From NCBI GenBank assembly GCA_965222005.1, contig OZ244935.1:2914001-2978000 (forward strand): DNA of 64,000 nt. The letters are read 5' to 3'. This stretch comes from CBDCTM01 sp965222005 (GTDB taxonomy: Bacteria > Bacteroidota > Bacteroidia > Chitinophagales > Saprospiraceae). Shown here in pieces: positions 42,819 through 51,857 of the stretch; the stretch's first letter is position 1; the number at the start of each line of letters is the position of its first letter. A program made the translations under genes and the position numbers. A model generated the notes under the pieces. It saw only the letters and a list, made by a program, of their open reading frames with translations, was not told the origin of the DNA and made no database searches.

Positions 42819-44111
42819 ATGAATTTTATTACTAGCCAATTTTCCAGAAATGATCGGGCTTGGCTGCCTGCAATAGCTCTGTATGGGTCGCTGTATTTAT
42901 TGCTGTTCCTACTGTTACCAGACAGCTACCACAAAGGAGATATGGGCCATTGGCAGCGTTGGATGGTGCATATGTTGGAACATGGCATTGGTAAGGTGTA
43001 TGAATATGGGCCGGGTTGGCGGGTCAATTATCCACCCCTGTATCTGTACTGTTTATATGCCTTTGGCTGGTTGCAGGGAAGCGCAGAGGCAGTTGTAAGC
43101 AATATGTCTTATGTACGTGGCATCGCTCTGGCTTTTGACTTTCTGGGGGCATTTGCTATTTGGCATTTGGTGAAAGATTATCGTCAGGCGCTTTATCTTC
43201 CGTTGTTTTTGTTGTTGAATATTGCCTATTTATATAATTCCGTTTTTTGGGGGCAATGTGATAGTATCCCTACCGCACTCTTGGCCTGGGCATTGGTCTT
43301 TGCATTGCGTGCTCAAATTATCCTCGCCATGCTTACCTTCCTCCTGGCTATGAATGCCAAACTTGTCGTACTCGTCATAGCACCTGTACTGGCACTACTG
43401 CTGTGGCCAGTCATTTACCATAAGCCAAAGCAATTTGCAAGCGGATTGTCTCTCTGTGTGCTTGTGCAATTACTACTAATTCTGCCTTTCCTATTTGCCG
43501 GCCAGCTCGCTAATTTTTGGGAACATACCTTCGGCAGCATCGACCAATACACCAATATTTCACTCAAAGCCTACAACCTTTGGTATCTGTTGCTTGGCCC
43601 TGCGGCCCGTTGGACGCACAGTCCTGAGATTATATATGGACTGAGCTACAAAAGCTGGAGCTATTTGTTGTTTTTCCCTCTGGCCTTTTTGGCTTTACTG
43701 CCTCTGTTGTTTCAAAGCTGGCAATTGGTGAAGAAGCGTTTGACACCAGATGCTGATATGGTCGAACTGGGCTTCTTAAGCAGTTTGCTCTGTGTTTTGC
43801 TGATGTTTTTCTTCGCTGTACACATGCATGAACGCTACTCGCATGCAAGCATGTTGCTGGCTTTTCTCTACGCCTGCACCAGTGGCCGCTTCGTCATTTT
43901 TCTAATTTGCTGCCTGGCCTATTTGCTCAATCTGGAATCCAGCCTGCAAGCTTTTAATTATCCAAATTATAAAGTACTGATTTTCGATTATCGCTTTATT
44001 GCTGGCTTATTTGCTCTGGCAATATTGCTCGCTTTTTGGCAGCTCCGGCGACATCCATCTGCTAAGATGCTGCGACAAAACTTCGGTAGGTGGGCAAATA
44101 AAAAAGCGTAA
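42819..44111 (+). CDS. GT-C fold polytopic membrane protein, mannosyltransferase-like
   Basis: The protein has 430 residues from the ATG at 42819 and is rich in hydrophobic helices (about ten). It shows the pattern of GPI mannosyltransferase/GT87-type proteins: an acidic residue after the first helix (SYHKGDMGHWQRW), NYPPLYLY, VFWGQCDSIPTALL, and HMHERYSH in the C-terminal half. These enzymes use polyprenyl-phosphate sugars to glycosylate lipids or exported products. Donor and acceptor are unknown. A -7-like TATAATTTG directly precedes the start. It is followed 66 bp later by recQ. Confidence 0.75.
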   Translation: MNFITSQFSRNDRAWLPAIALYGSLYLLLFLLLPDSYHKGDMGHWQRWMVHMLEHGIGKVYEYGPGWRVNYPPLYLYCLYAFGWLQGSAEAVVSNMSYVRGIALAFDFLGAFAIWHLVKDYRQALYLPLFLLLNIAYLYNSVFWGQCDSIPTALLAWALVFALRAQIILAMLTFLLAMNAKLVVLVIAPVLALLLWPVIYHKPKQFASGLSLCVLVQLLLILPFLFAGQLANFWEHTFGSIDQYTNISLKAYNLWYLLLGPAARWTHSPEIIYGLSYKSWSYLLFFPLAFLALLPLLFQSWQLVKKRLTPDADMVELGFLSSLLCVLLMFFFAVHMHERYSHASMLLAFLYACTSGRFVIFLICCLAYLLNLESSLQAFNYPNYKVLIFDYRFIAGLFALAILLAFWQLRRHPSAKMLRQNFGRWANKKA

Positions 44112-44138
44112 ATCCTGCAAAGTTGTAACTTTATTGCG

Positions 44139-44146
44139 TATGTTTG
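44139..44146 (+). promoter_or_regulatory. -7 box (TATGTTTG) upstream of recQ
   Basis: TATGTTTG matches TAnnTTTG exactly and lies 31 bp before the ATG at 44178. TTG at 44123-44125 is too close (13 bp) for a normal -33 element. Confidence 0.45.
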
Positions 44147-44177
44147 CTAACACTGAACACACTAAATCAATAATTTG

Positions 44178-46325
44178 ATGACAATCGCCGCTGCAAAGGA
44201 CGTTCTTAAAAAATATTTTGGTTTTGAATCCTTTCGCCCCATGCAGGCAGAGATCATTCAAGCCGTGTACGATAAACGGGACACACTTGTACTGATGCCA
44301 ACCGGCGGTGGAAAGAGCCTGTGCTACCAACTGCCGGCCATTACTGTGGATGGTTGCTGCGTGGTAGTTTCTCCACTCATTTCATTGATGAAAGATCAGG
44401 TTGAAAGCCTGCGGGCCAGTGGTATCAAAGCCGCTTTTCTCAATAGTTCCCTTAGCCTGGCGGAGCAAAGTGCGGTAGAAGACGACCTGTACAACGGCCA
44501 TCTGAACTTGTTGTATGTTTCCCCCGAAAAGCTGCTCTCTCAGCAGTTTTTGCCTTTGCTCAAACGTACCAATGTCAATCTCTTCGCCATAGATGAAGCC
44601 CATTGTATCTCTTCCTGGGGCCATGATTTTCGGCAGGAATATACACAACTTAGCTTTTTGAAGCGCCAATTTGCCGATGTGCCGATCACGGCGCTTACTG
44701 CTACAGCCGATAAAATTACCCGCAATGATATTATCCGACAATTGCAGCTCGATCAGCCCGAAATTTTCATTGCCAGTTTTGATCGACCCAATATCAGCCT
44801 GGAAGTACGCCCCGGCCAAAGGCGCGCCGAACAAATCATCGATTTTATCCGGCAACGTCCCGGCCAGTCAGGTATTATCTATTGCCTGAGCCGCCGAAAT
44901 ACGGAGGACGTCTGCGCCCGCCTGCTCAAACAAGGCATCCGCGCTGCCTACTATCATGCCGGTATGAACAGCGCTGAACGCTCTAAAGTACAAGAGGATT
45001 TTATCAATGATCGGGTTCCGGTAGTTTGTGCTACAGTAGCTTTTGGAATGGGGATCGACAAGTCGAATGTGCGCTGGGTGATGCATTACAATTTACCCAA
45101 AAGCATAGAAAGCTATTATCAGGAGATCGGCCGGGCCGGGCGCGATGGTGCCAAAGCAGAAGCCTTGATGTTTTACAGCTATCGGGATGTTTCTGTGCTC
45201 CGCGATCTGTTGCAGCAAAACGAAAGTGACCTGCTGGAAATCAAACTGGCCAAATTGGAGCGCATCCGCCAATTTGCCGATTCGCTGATTTGTCGGCGCA
45301 AAATATTATTGAGTTATTTTGGAGAGGATAAGGCCGAAAACTGCGGCAATTGTGATGTTTGTAAAGATCCACCTCAGCAATTCGATGGCACAGTGGTAGC
45401 CCAAAAAGCATTGAGCGCAATTGCCCGCCTCAAAGAAAGCGTAGGCATGAACATGCTTATCGATGTACTGCGCGGCTCAAAGCGGCGCGATCTGCTACAG
45501 CGTGGCTATGATCGGATCAAAACTTATGGAGCAGGTGCCGATATTAGTGCATTCGACTGGCAGCAACTCCTTATGCAGATGGTCAATTTGGGCCTGTTGG
45601 AAATTGCCTATGATCAACATCATGTACTCAAACTGACTCCGGTGAGCAGGTCTGTACTCTTTGAGGGTCGCAAAGTGCAGCTAGTCAAGATGCTGGCTTA
45701 CCGGGAGCGGATGAAAGCCGCCAAAGAAGCCGCCAAACCGATCAGCCAGCGACAGCGCGTCCGCGATGAGTTATTTGAAGTGTTGCGTCAGTTGCGGCGA
45801 GGCCTGGCTCAAAAGCAGGGCATTCCGCCTTACATCATATTCAGCGATGCCTCCTTGGAGGATATGGCTGCCAACCGGCCCCTAACAGAGCAGGAATTTC
45901 AGCAGGTGTCGGGAGTCGGGGAGGCGAAGCTGCGCAAATACGGGCGCGTCTTTATACAAACTATCCGCAATTTTGTTGCTGATAAAGGGCAGCAGGGAAC
46001 CAACCTTAAAGGAGCATCACAAGTGGCTACACAGCAATTGTTTCGGCGCGGCTTTAGCCCTGAGCAAATTGCCCAGGAACGCGCTTTGTCAATCGGCACC
46101 GTGTATGGTCATCTGGCGGAGGCCATTGCAGCAGGTGAAAAGGTAGAGATCCAGCGGCTGGTAGATCGAGCTGAAATGAAAAGGCTGCGCACTGTGATCG
46201 AATCGATGGAGCAGCCATTTAAATTGAAAGAAATATTCGAAGCGATGGACGAACAGCTTCCTTATCATAAGATTAAGATAATCCTGGCTTATTTCGATAA
46301 ACAATTGAAAATCAGTTCGTTGTAA
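44178..46325 (+). CDS. recQ: ATP-dependent DNA helicase RecQ
   Basis: The protein has 715 residues from ATG 44178 (a TTG codon just before it is not needed). It has Walker A PTGGGKS (41-47), DEAH (139-142), motif VI QEIGRAGRDG (315-324), the RecQ zinc site (C372, C389, C392, C395), a winged-helix RQC part and an HRDC domain (~525-605). A C-terminal helix-turn-helix extension (~620-700, FSPEQIAQERALSIGTVYGH) is common in Bacteroidota RecQ. It unwinds 3'-5' for recombination and fork repair. It ends 70 bp before a MITE-like element. Confidence 0.97.
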   Translation: MTIAAAKDVLKKYFGFESFRPMQAEIIQAVYDKRDTLVLMPTGGGKSLCYQLPAITVDGCCVVVSPLISLMKDQVESLRASGIKAAFLNSSLSLAEQSAVEDDLYNGHLNLLYVSPEKLLSQQFLPLLKRTNVNLFAIDEAHCISSWGHDFRQEYTQLSFLKRQFADVPITALTATADKITRNDIIRQLQLDQPEIFIASFDRPNISLEVRPGQRRAEQIIDFIRQRPGQSGIIYCLSRRNTEDVCARLLKQGIRAAYYHAGMNSAERSKVQEDFINDRVPVVCATVAFGMGIDKSNVRWVMHYNLPKSIESYYQEIGRAGRDGAKAEALMFYSYRDVSVLRDLLQQNESDLLEIKLAKLERIRQFADSLICRRKILLSYFGEDKAENCGNCDVCKDPPQQFDGTVVAQKALSAIARLKESVGMNMLIDVLRGSKRRDLLQRGYDRIKTYGAGADISAFDWQQLLMQMVNLGLLEIAYDQHHVLKLTPVSRSVLFEGRKVQLVKMLAYRERMKAAKEAAKPISQRQRVRDELFEVLRQLRRGLAQKQGIPPYIIFSDASLEDMAANRPLTEQEFQQVSGVGEAKLRKYGRVFIQTIRNFVADKGQQGTNLKGASQVATQQLFRRGFSPEQIAQERALSIGTVYGHLAEAIAAGEKVEIQRLVDRAEMKRLRTVIESMEQPFKLKEIFEAMDEQLPYHKIKIILAYFDKQLKISSL

Positions 46326-46395
46326 AGACCAAATACTGATGAAGACAGCGATGCGAGCGAAAATATCGGACGCATCGCAATGTAGGAAGCTCTTA

Positions 46396-46555
46396 GAGCG
46401 TGTTTGGAAATTGCTTTTGGAAGCAGTAGTAGTAAAATTTAATTTTGGGCGAAGCCTTTTTTTGAGGCATAGCCCACGCTATGGCGATGAAAAACAATGA
46501 AGTACAGAATTAAATTTTGCACTAATGCACCGAAGGGTAAATTCCAAACACGTTC
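46396..46555. mobile_element. MITE-like element, copy 1 (160 bp)
   Basis: The ends are GAGCGTGTTTGGAAATT on the left and the complement of GAACGTGTTTGGAATTT on the right (15 of 17 matching). TTA lies directly outside each end (46393-46395 and 46556-46558), like a 3-bp target duplication. No gene is inside. It is the reverse complement of copy 2 at 50770-50857 plus 72 bp in the middle, which contain a hairpin (GGGCGAAGCC / GAGGCATAGCCC). The right-hand TTA is the stop codon (TAA) of the minus-strand VOC gene. TIR and TTA duplication suggest mobilisation by an IS5-type transposase (inference). Confidence 0.75.
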
Positions 46556-46981
46556 TTAATTTTGGCTCAACTCGCAATTGACCATCCAGCAAATGCCAAA
46601 CTGATCTTTGAGCATCCCAAATTTGGCTCCCCAAAAGGTGTTATCAAAAGGCATAATCACAGTTCCACCATCCGCCAGTTTGTTGAAGTACTGCTCCGCT
46701 TGCTCGGCATCATTGCAGGCAATAGAAACCGAAAAATTGTTTCCAGCTTCGGTAGGTTGGTTGGGCATGCTGTCCGAAGCCATCACTACGGCATTATCCC
46801 CAAACTTGAGTGTGGAGTGCATTACTTTGTTTTTATAATCTTCCGGCACGTCCATAGGCGAGCCTTCAAAGGGCATCATTTCCAATTCACCATTTAGTGC
46901 ATTTTTGTAAAAATTCATCGCTTCGCGGCAATTGCCATTGAAGAAGATGTATGTGTTGGAAGAAGTTTTACCATCATTCAT
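46556..46981 (-). CDS. VOC family protein, PhnB-like
   Basis: The protein has 141 residues, the usual length of PhnB-like members of the glyoxalase/VOC superfamily. It opens with TSSNTYIFFNGNCREAMNFY, contains KNKVMHSTLKFGDNAVVMASD in the middle and WGAKFGMLKDQFGICWMVN near the end, all family hallmarks. Function of this subgroup is unknown; many bind no known substrate. Its stop codon is directly adjacent to the MITE-like element. Confidence 0.88.
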   Translation of the reverse strand: MNDGKTSSNTYIFFNGNCREAMNFYKNALNGELEMMPFEGSPMDVPEDYKNKVMHSTLKFGDNAVVMASDSMPNQPTEAGNNFSVSIACNDAEQAEQYFNKLADGGTVIMPFDNTFWGAKFGMLKDQFGICWMVNCELSQN

Positions 46982-47005
46982 GATTATAAAACAGGATTTA
47001 AGGTT

Positions 47006-47041
47006 AAAAAAAATGGATCCAATTCATAAAGAACTGAATCC
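47006..47041 (-). terminator. Intrinsic terminator of the gene ending at 47078
   Basis: On the minus strand GGATTCAGTTC-TTTAT-GAATTGGATCC (11-bp stem with two mismatches, plus coordinates 47015-47041) is followed by A and then a run of eight T (plus A-tract 47006-47013). Confidence 0.75.
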
Positions 47042-47077
47042 AAAATTTGTTGTGTCTTTTCAGTTTTTTTTTTTTGG

Positions 47078-48355
47078 TTAGGTTTTGCGCTTTTTCTTTT
47101 TGGCAGCCGGAAACAGCACATTGTTGAGAATCAACCGGTAGCCGGGCGAATTGGGATGCAAATTGAGATCGGTCTCAGGATCATTCACAAAGTGGCGGTA
47201 ATCTTCCGGATCGTGGCCGCCGTAAAAGGTCCAGAAGCCCTGCCCAAAGATGCCGTGAATATAACGCGTTTCGCCGGCTGGCTTGTTCTCACCAAGGATC
47301 AACACATTGGATTTGACCTGCTTTTTCATAAAGGCGGTGGTTTGGCCCATGAAGCCCTTTACCGTGCGGGTATGGCACTGGGTGAGCATGGTGGGCACGG
47401 GATCCCACTTAGCCGAAAAGTCGAATAGCGTAAAATAATCCTGCTTGGGATTGACGTTTCGGCCCATGCTGTGGTCGATAGTCGAAAACTCATAAACCAA
47501 CGGATTTTTCATCAAACGAAAGTCTTTGAACGCAAAAGTGTGTTCGTAATTGAGCTTTTTTTCGGCAGCCGGATCCGGCGGATCGCCGTCGTACATGTGG
47601 TCGCAAATATCTACGCCATTGGCAGCCAAGGCAATATCATAAGTGTCGGTAGCAGAACACATGGCGAACATAAAGCCGCCACCCCCCACATATTCACGGA
47701 TTTTTTTGACAACGGCCAGCTTTAATTGCGATACTTTCTGAAAGCCCAGTTTGCTTGCCAGAGCTTCCATGCGGCGTACATTTTCTTTGTACCAGGGATA
47801 GTTGTGATACGTATTATAGAAGCGACCATACTGGCCGGTGAAGTCCTCGTGATGCAGATGCAGCCAATCGTATTTTGGCAGGTCATCATTCAAAACTTGC
47901 TCATCATAGACGGTTTCATAAGGGATTTCAGCGTAGGTGAGCACCAGGGTGACCGCATCATCCCAGGGTTGGATTTTTTCTCCTTTTGCATTGAATTCTG
48001 GTGTATAAACAGCTATTTTCGGTGCTACTTCCAGCTTGATCACATCCTGATTGACTTCGGGATTGCCGATGTCCATTCTGATCTTGGCGAACTGCACATC
48101 GGGGATGATCTCAAAATTGACGCCGCGCGTGCGGCATTCTTTTTCGAAAACCGGGTTGTGCGTAAAGGCAAAGCTTCCTCCGCGATAATTGAGCAGCCAA
48201 TAAGCTTCTTCACCATTATTGAGCACCCAGTAAGTGATGCCGTAGGCTTTGAGGTGGTTTTGCTGCTCGCTATCCATAGGAAGGAGCATATAGGCCGCCT
48301 CTGTGTTGAGGCTGGCAAAAAATAAGATCGAAAGAGCGAGCAATAATTTTTTCAT
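47078..48355 (-). CDS. Exported protein, glutamine-amidotransferase-like (often labelled asparagine synthetase B)
   Basis: The protein has 425 residues from ATG 48355; signal peptide MKKLLLALSILFFASLNTEA. The next segment (YMLLPMDSEQQNHLKAYGIT, YWLLNYRGGSF) matches a conserved Bacteroidota family commonly labelled asparagine synthetase B. Residues ~110-390 have the look of a ThuA/DJ-1-like amidotransferase fold (KIAVYTPEF, DWLHLHHEDF, GGGFMFAMCSATDTYD with a Cys at the nucleophile elbow). The exported location argues against real asparagine synthesis. C-terminal KKKKRKT is a basic tail. Role unknown. Confidence 0.65.
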   Translation of the reverse strand: MKKLLLALSILFFASLNTEAAYMLLPMDSEQQNHLKAYGITYWVLNNGEEAYWLLNYRGGSFAFTHNPVFEKECRTRGVNFEIIPDVQFAKIRMDIGNPEVNQDVIKLEVAPKIAVYTPEFNAKGEKIQPWDDAVTLVLTYAEIPYETVYDEQVLNDDLPKYDWLHLHHEDFTGQYGRFYNTYHNYPWYKENVRRMEALASKLGFQKVSQLKLAVVKKIREYVGGGGFMFAMCSATDTYDIALAANGVDICDHMYDGDPPDPAAEKKLNYEHTFAFKDFRLMKNPLVYEFSTIDHSMGRNVNPKQDYFTLFDFSAKWDPVPTMLTQCHTRTVKGFMGQTTAFMKKQVKSNVLILGENKPAGETRYIHGIFGQGFWTFYGGHDPEDYRHFVNDPETDLNLHPNSPGYRLILNNVLFPAAKKKKRKT

Positions 48356-48602
48356 CAAAGTACCAGTTTTTATCCAAGAACCTTATTGCTTAACGTATGA
48401 ATGAGAAAAAGGATTATAGCTATTGCTGACTTGCCAAAAATAAGTCCTTTTTCGGAAGCTGGGCCCGGGGCACTGCAATTGGGCAGATATTAATAAAAGT
48501 TTAACAGTCTTCTTACCGAGGTATCCCGGTATCCAATGTTTACAAATAGTGATTTTTCTTAATTTGCGCTTTGGATTCTGAAACCCCTTTGCCCATTTTT
48601 AC

Positions 48603-50741
48603 GTGCTGAATAGTATAGACTTCAATAACAAAAATCCGAATTTGGAAAATATCAGTTTTCAATATCCTGCCTGGTTTCTAATTTTTTGCTTCCTGCTCGG
48701 CTTGGTGTACGCCGCAGTGCTTTATTATCGCGACACTACTTTCCGCGAGCAAGCCACTTCGCTCAACTGGCTGCTGGGCGGTCTGCGCTTCCTCACTGTC
48801 AGCCTGCTGAGTATGTTGCTCCTTTCGCCTCTCCTCAAATCTGTGATTACAGAAACCAAAAAGCCAGTGGTAGTACTGGCGCAGGATCAATCGGAATCGA
48901 TCAGCTCAGGTATGACAGATGAGCAGCTGGCAGCGTATCGGCAGCAATTCGAGGCGCTTGGCGGTGAGTTGGGGGAGCAGTACGACCTCAAACAGTATGC
49001 ATTTGGTGATGAGGTTCGGGAAGCCATCGATTTTGAATTTACCGACAAGGTGAGCAATATCTCCGATCTCCTTTCCAGACTCTATGACCTGTACAGCAAC
49101 CAAAACCTGGGGGCAGTGATTCTCGCCACCGACGGCATTTACAACGAAGGCAGCAATCCGATTTATGCCAGCACCAAGCTCTCCGCACCTATTTACAGCA
49201 TCGCATTGGGCGATACCACGCCACAGCGAGATTTGGTGCTGAAGCGCGTTTTTCACAATAAAATTGCCTATTTGGGGGATAAATTCAGCATTCAGATAGA
49301 TATCGCGGCTCAAAATTGCCAGGGGAAAAGTACCTTCCTCAATGTTTTCAAAGTGAATGGCTCCTCTACGCAGCGCTTGCAACAAATTCCTCTCAACATT
49401 GACAGAAACAAATATTTCACCACTCAGGAAGTGCTCCTCGATGCGGATAATAGCGGAGTACAGCGCTTTCGCATTTCGGTCAATAAAGTGGATGGTGAAG
49501 TGACAACCGGCAATAATTCCAAAGATATTTTTGTGGATGTACTGGATGCACGTCAAAAGATTTTGATTCTGGCCCATTCCCCACATCCTGATCTCAGCGC
49601 TATCAAGCAAACCCTCGTTGGCAATAAGAACTATGAGGTGAGTGTCCAGTTTGCTTCGCAATTGCAGGGAGGTGTGGCAGGCTATGATTTTGTGTTGCTG
49701 CACCAATTACCCAGCAAATTTCATCCAATCGATAATGTGCTGAATACCTTGAAGGCCAAGCGTATTTCGCATCTTTTTGTAGTCGGCACGCAAACGGATT
49801 ATAGTCTCTTCAATGCTGCCCAAGCACTCATTGATATAGTGGCTGATGGCCGAAACACCAATGATGTGCAAGCTACGGTAGCAAGCAATTTCAACCTCTT
49901 TACCCTGGACAACAGCATCCGGCAGGAGTTGCCTCAGTTTGCTCCGCTGCTGGCGCCCTTCGGCGAATTTAAGGCAGGCCCCAATGCACAGGTGCTGCTG
50001 TATCAGCGCATCGGCAAGGTAGCTACCCAATATCCCCTGCTACTTTTTGGTGACCAGGAGCAGGCAAAAGTAGGTGTGTTGGTTGCGGAGGGTATCTGGA
50101 AGTGGCGCCTTTTTGACTACCTGCAGCACGAAAACCACGATATGACTGCTCAATTGCTTAGTAAAAGCATCCAATATCTGAGCCTTAAGGAAGACAAACG
50201 CAAGTTTCGGATTAGCTTAACTAAGAATATTTTTAATGAGAATGAACGTATTTTTTTCGATGCCGAACTCTATAATGAATCCTACGAGCTCATCAACGAG
50301 CCGGATGCCAGCCTCACCATCACCAATAGCGAAGGGAAAGATTTTCACTTCACATTCAACAAGAGTGGCCGCTCCTATGGCCTTGATGCCGGCAATTTTC
50401 CGGTAGGCAATTATACATTCAAAGGCGCTGTAAACACCAACGGTCAACAATTGACATACAATGGTCAATTTAGTGTACAGCCTGTTCAACTGGAGGTATA
50501 TGAAACTACGGCCGATCACAGCCTGCTCCAGCTACTGAGCAACAAGTACGGCGGGCAGTTGGTCTATCCGCCGCAGATGGCGTCACTCGCCGGGCTTATT
50601 AATGGCAATGGCGGGCTCAAGCCGGTTATCTACGAAACGTCCAAAACCCGTTCAGTCATCAACCTGAAGTGGATCTTTTTCCTTTTGCTGGGCCTGCTCA
50701 CCATCGAATGGTTTTTTAGAAGATATTTTGGAGGCTATTGA
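48603..50741 (+). CDS. Membrane protein with VWA-like region
   Basis: The protein has 712 residues and starts at GTG 48603 (no ATG nearby). Two N-terminal membrane helices (about 22-41 and 57-80) are followed by a VWA-like region (PVVVLAQDQSESISS, LGAVILATDGIYNEGSNPI, with D-x-S-x-S like a metal site). Next are Ig-like parts and a Class-I-amidotransferase-like segment (QKILILAHSPHPDLSAI, YDFVLLHQLP). One C-terminal membrane helix (WIFFLLLGLLTIEWFF) closes the protein. This layout is common in Bacteroidota with Bat-type proteins. Function unknown; probably an envelope protein with the large part in the periplasm. Confidence 0.78.
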   Translation: MLNSIDFNNKNPNLENISFQYPAWFLIFCFLLGLVYAAVLYYRDTTFREQATSLNWLLGGLRFLTVSLLSMLLLSPLLKSVITETKKPVVVLAQDQSESISSGMTDEQLAAYRQQFEALGGELGEQYDLKQYAFGDEVREAIDFEFTDKVSNISDLLSRLYDLYSNQNLGAVILATDGIYNEGSNPIYASTKLSAPIYSIALGDTTPQRDLVLKRVFHNKIAYLGDKFSIQIDIAAQNCQGKSTFLNVFKVNGSSTQRLQQIPLNIDRNKYFTTQEVLLDADNSGVQRFRISVNKVDGEVTTGNNSKDIFVDVLDARQKILILAHSPHPDLSAIKQTLVGNKNYEVSVQFASQLQGGVAGYDFVLLHQLPSKFHPIDNVLNTLKAKRISHLFVVGTQTDYSLFNAAQALIDIVADGRNTNDVQATVASNFNLFTLDNSIRQELPQFAPLLAPFGEFKAGPNAQVLLYQRIGKVATQYPLLLFGDQEQAKVGVLVAEGIWKWRLFDYLQHENHDMTAQLLSKSIQYLSLKEDKRKFRISLTKNIFNENERIFFDAELYNESYELINEPDASLTITNSEGKDFHFTFNKSGRSYGLDAGNFPVGNYTFKGAVNTNGQQLTYNGQFSVQPVQLEVYETTADHSLLQLLSNKYGGQLVYPPQMASLAGLINGNGGLKPVIYETSKTRSVINLKWIFFLLLGLLTIEWFFRRYFGGY

Positions 50742-50769
50742 TTTGAGATGTTCAGACTTGAAAACTTTA

Positions 50770-50857
50770 GAACGTGTTTGGAATTTACCCTTCGGTGCAT
50801 TAGTGCAAAATTAAATTTTACTACTACTGCTTCCAAAAGCAATTTCCAAACACGCTC
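50770..50857. mobile_element. MITE-like element, copy 2 (88 bp)
   Basis: GAACGTGTTTGGAATTT at the left end and the complement of GAGCGTGTTTGGAAATT at the right end, bounded by TTA at 50767-50769 and 50858-50860. It is copy 1 in the opposite orientation, without the central 72 bp. It lies between the VWA-like gene and the SDR gene, 28 bp from the former, and contains no gene. Confidence 0.75.
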
Positions 50858-50886
50858 TTAGATTTTGTGGCATCTGCTCTCTCATC

Positions 50887-51756
50887 TCAATTCTTTAAAT
50901 ATTCAAGCTCCTCAGCGATTCCTCCTGGCTCAAAACCTGCCGCTGCTGCCTTTTCAAAGGCCAGGCAAAGCTTTGCTGGGCGCTTGGCTAATGATGAGAT
51001 ATCTGCTTGCTTGCCCGGTATGACCAATTCCTCGGGATAGCCATATTGGTGCGCCATCGACACAGCAAAACGGTAGCGCGAACAATACTCCTTGCCGCCT
51101 AAATGCCAAATACCCTTTACTTTTTTATCGAGGAGCAAAGCCAAGCCCTCTGCCGCCTGTCGTCCACTGAGAGGATTGCGGAATTCATCCATAAATGCCC
51201 GGATGGGCTCGCCTTTTTGGAAGTGGGCCAGCCAGGAGCTGTAAAAATTGGAAGCATGCGGTACCTGGCCATAAAGCAAGGGCAGGCGCACTACGGCTAC
51301 TGAGGCAAGAGATTGGACAACGGCTTGCTCAGCTGCTGCTTTGGTGTGACCATAGCTATGGATGGGTGATGGAGGGCTGGCTTCGTGATAGGGGGGTGAT
51401 TGGCCATCGAATACCATATCCGTCGAGGTGTATAAGAGGTAGATGTCCAGCTTTTCAGCCAAGGCAACCAGCTGTTGGGTAGCTGCTACATTGATGCGGT
51501 AAGCCCGTTGGGGATGGCTTTCGCAGTGATTGAGATTGGAGTTGGCAGCAAGGTGGAGAATGACGGCGGGCCTTATTCGGTTGAGAAGTTGGCGGGTAGC
51601 TGCGGCATCGCAGAGGTCGAGCTGGTGCAAATGAACATCGGGCATTTGAACAGGATTTTGGTGATAGATGCCATGCAGCTCAAATTGGCCCTTCAACTGC
51701 CTGGCTGCATACCAGCCGAGGAAACCAGAAATGCCGGTGACGAGAATTTTATTCAT
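50887..51756 (-). CDS. NAD(P)-dependent SDR, dTDP-4-dehydrorhamnose reductase-like (RmlD-type)
   Basis: The ATG at 51756 gives MNKILVTGISGFLGWYAA, starting directly with the Rossmann G-x2-G-x2-G motif (GISGFLG); a frame extension up to 51807 is not needed. It has 289 residues. LYTSTDMVFDG with YGHTKAAAE provides the S/T-Y-x3-K catalytic set, and VRLPLLYG follows, as in the RmlD/extended SDR family. It probably reduces a nucleotide sugar or related ketone; no sugar-synthesis genes are next to it, so the substrate is open. Confidence 0.85.
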   Translation of the reverse strand: MNKILVTGISGFLGWYAARQLKGQFELHGIYHQNPVQMPDVHLHQLDLCDAAATRQLLNRIRPAVILHLAANSNLNHCESHPQRAYRINVAATQQLVALAEKLDIYLLYTSTDMVFDGQSPPYHEASPPSPIHSYGHTKAAAEQAVVQSLASVAVVRLPLLYGQVPHASNFYSSWLAHFQKGEPIRAFMDEFRNPLSGRQAAEGLALLLDKKVKGIWHLGGKEYCSRYRFAVSMAHQYGYPEELVIPGKQADISSLAKRPAKLCLAFEKAAAAGFEPGGIAEELEYLKN

Positions 51757-51857
51757 GTGTTTAAAAATTTTTAACCGCTGCGCTCTCGCAAAAGCTTTTT
51801 TAATCATTTCCTTGTGTGAGCTTATGATTAAATAAGCTCATGCTCGTTTCATACGTA

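Noticed and set aside
46396..50857. Composite transposon bounded by the two MITE-like copies
   Set aside because: Each copy has its own TTA on both sides, which suggests two independent insertions, and no transposase lies between.
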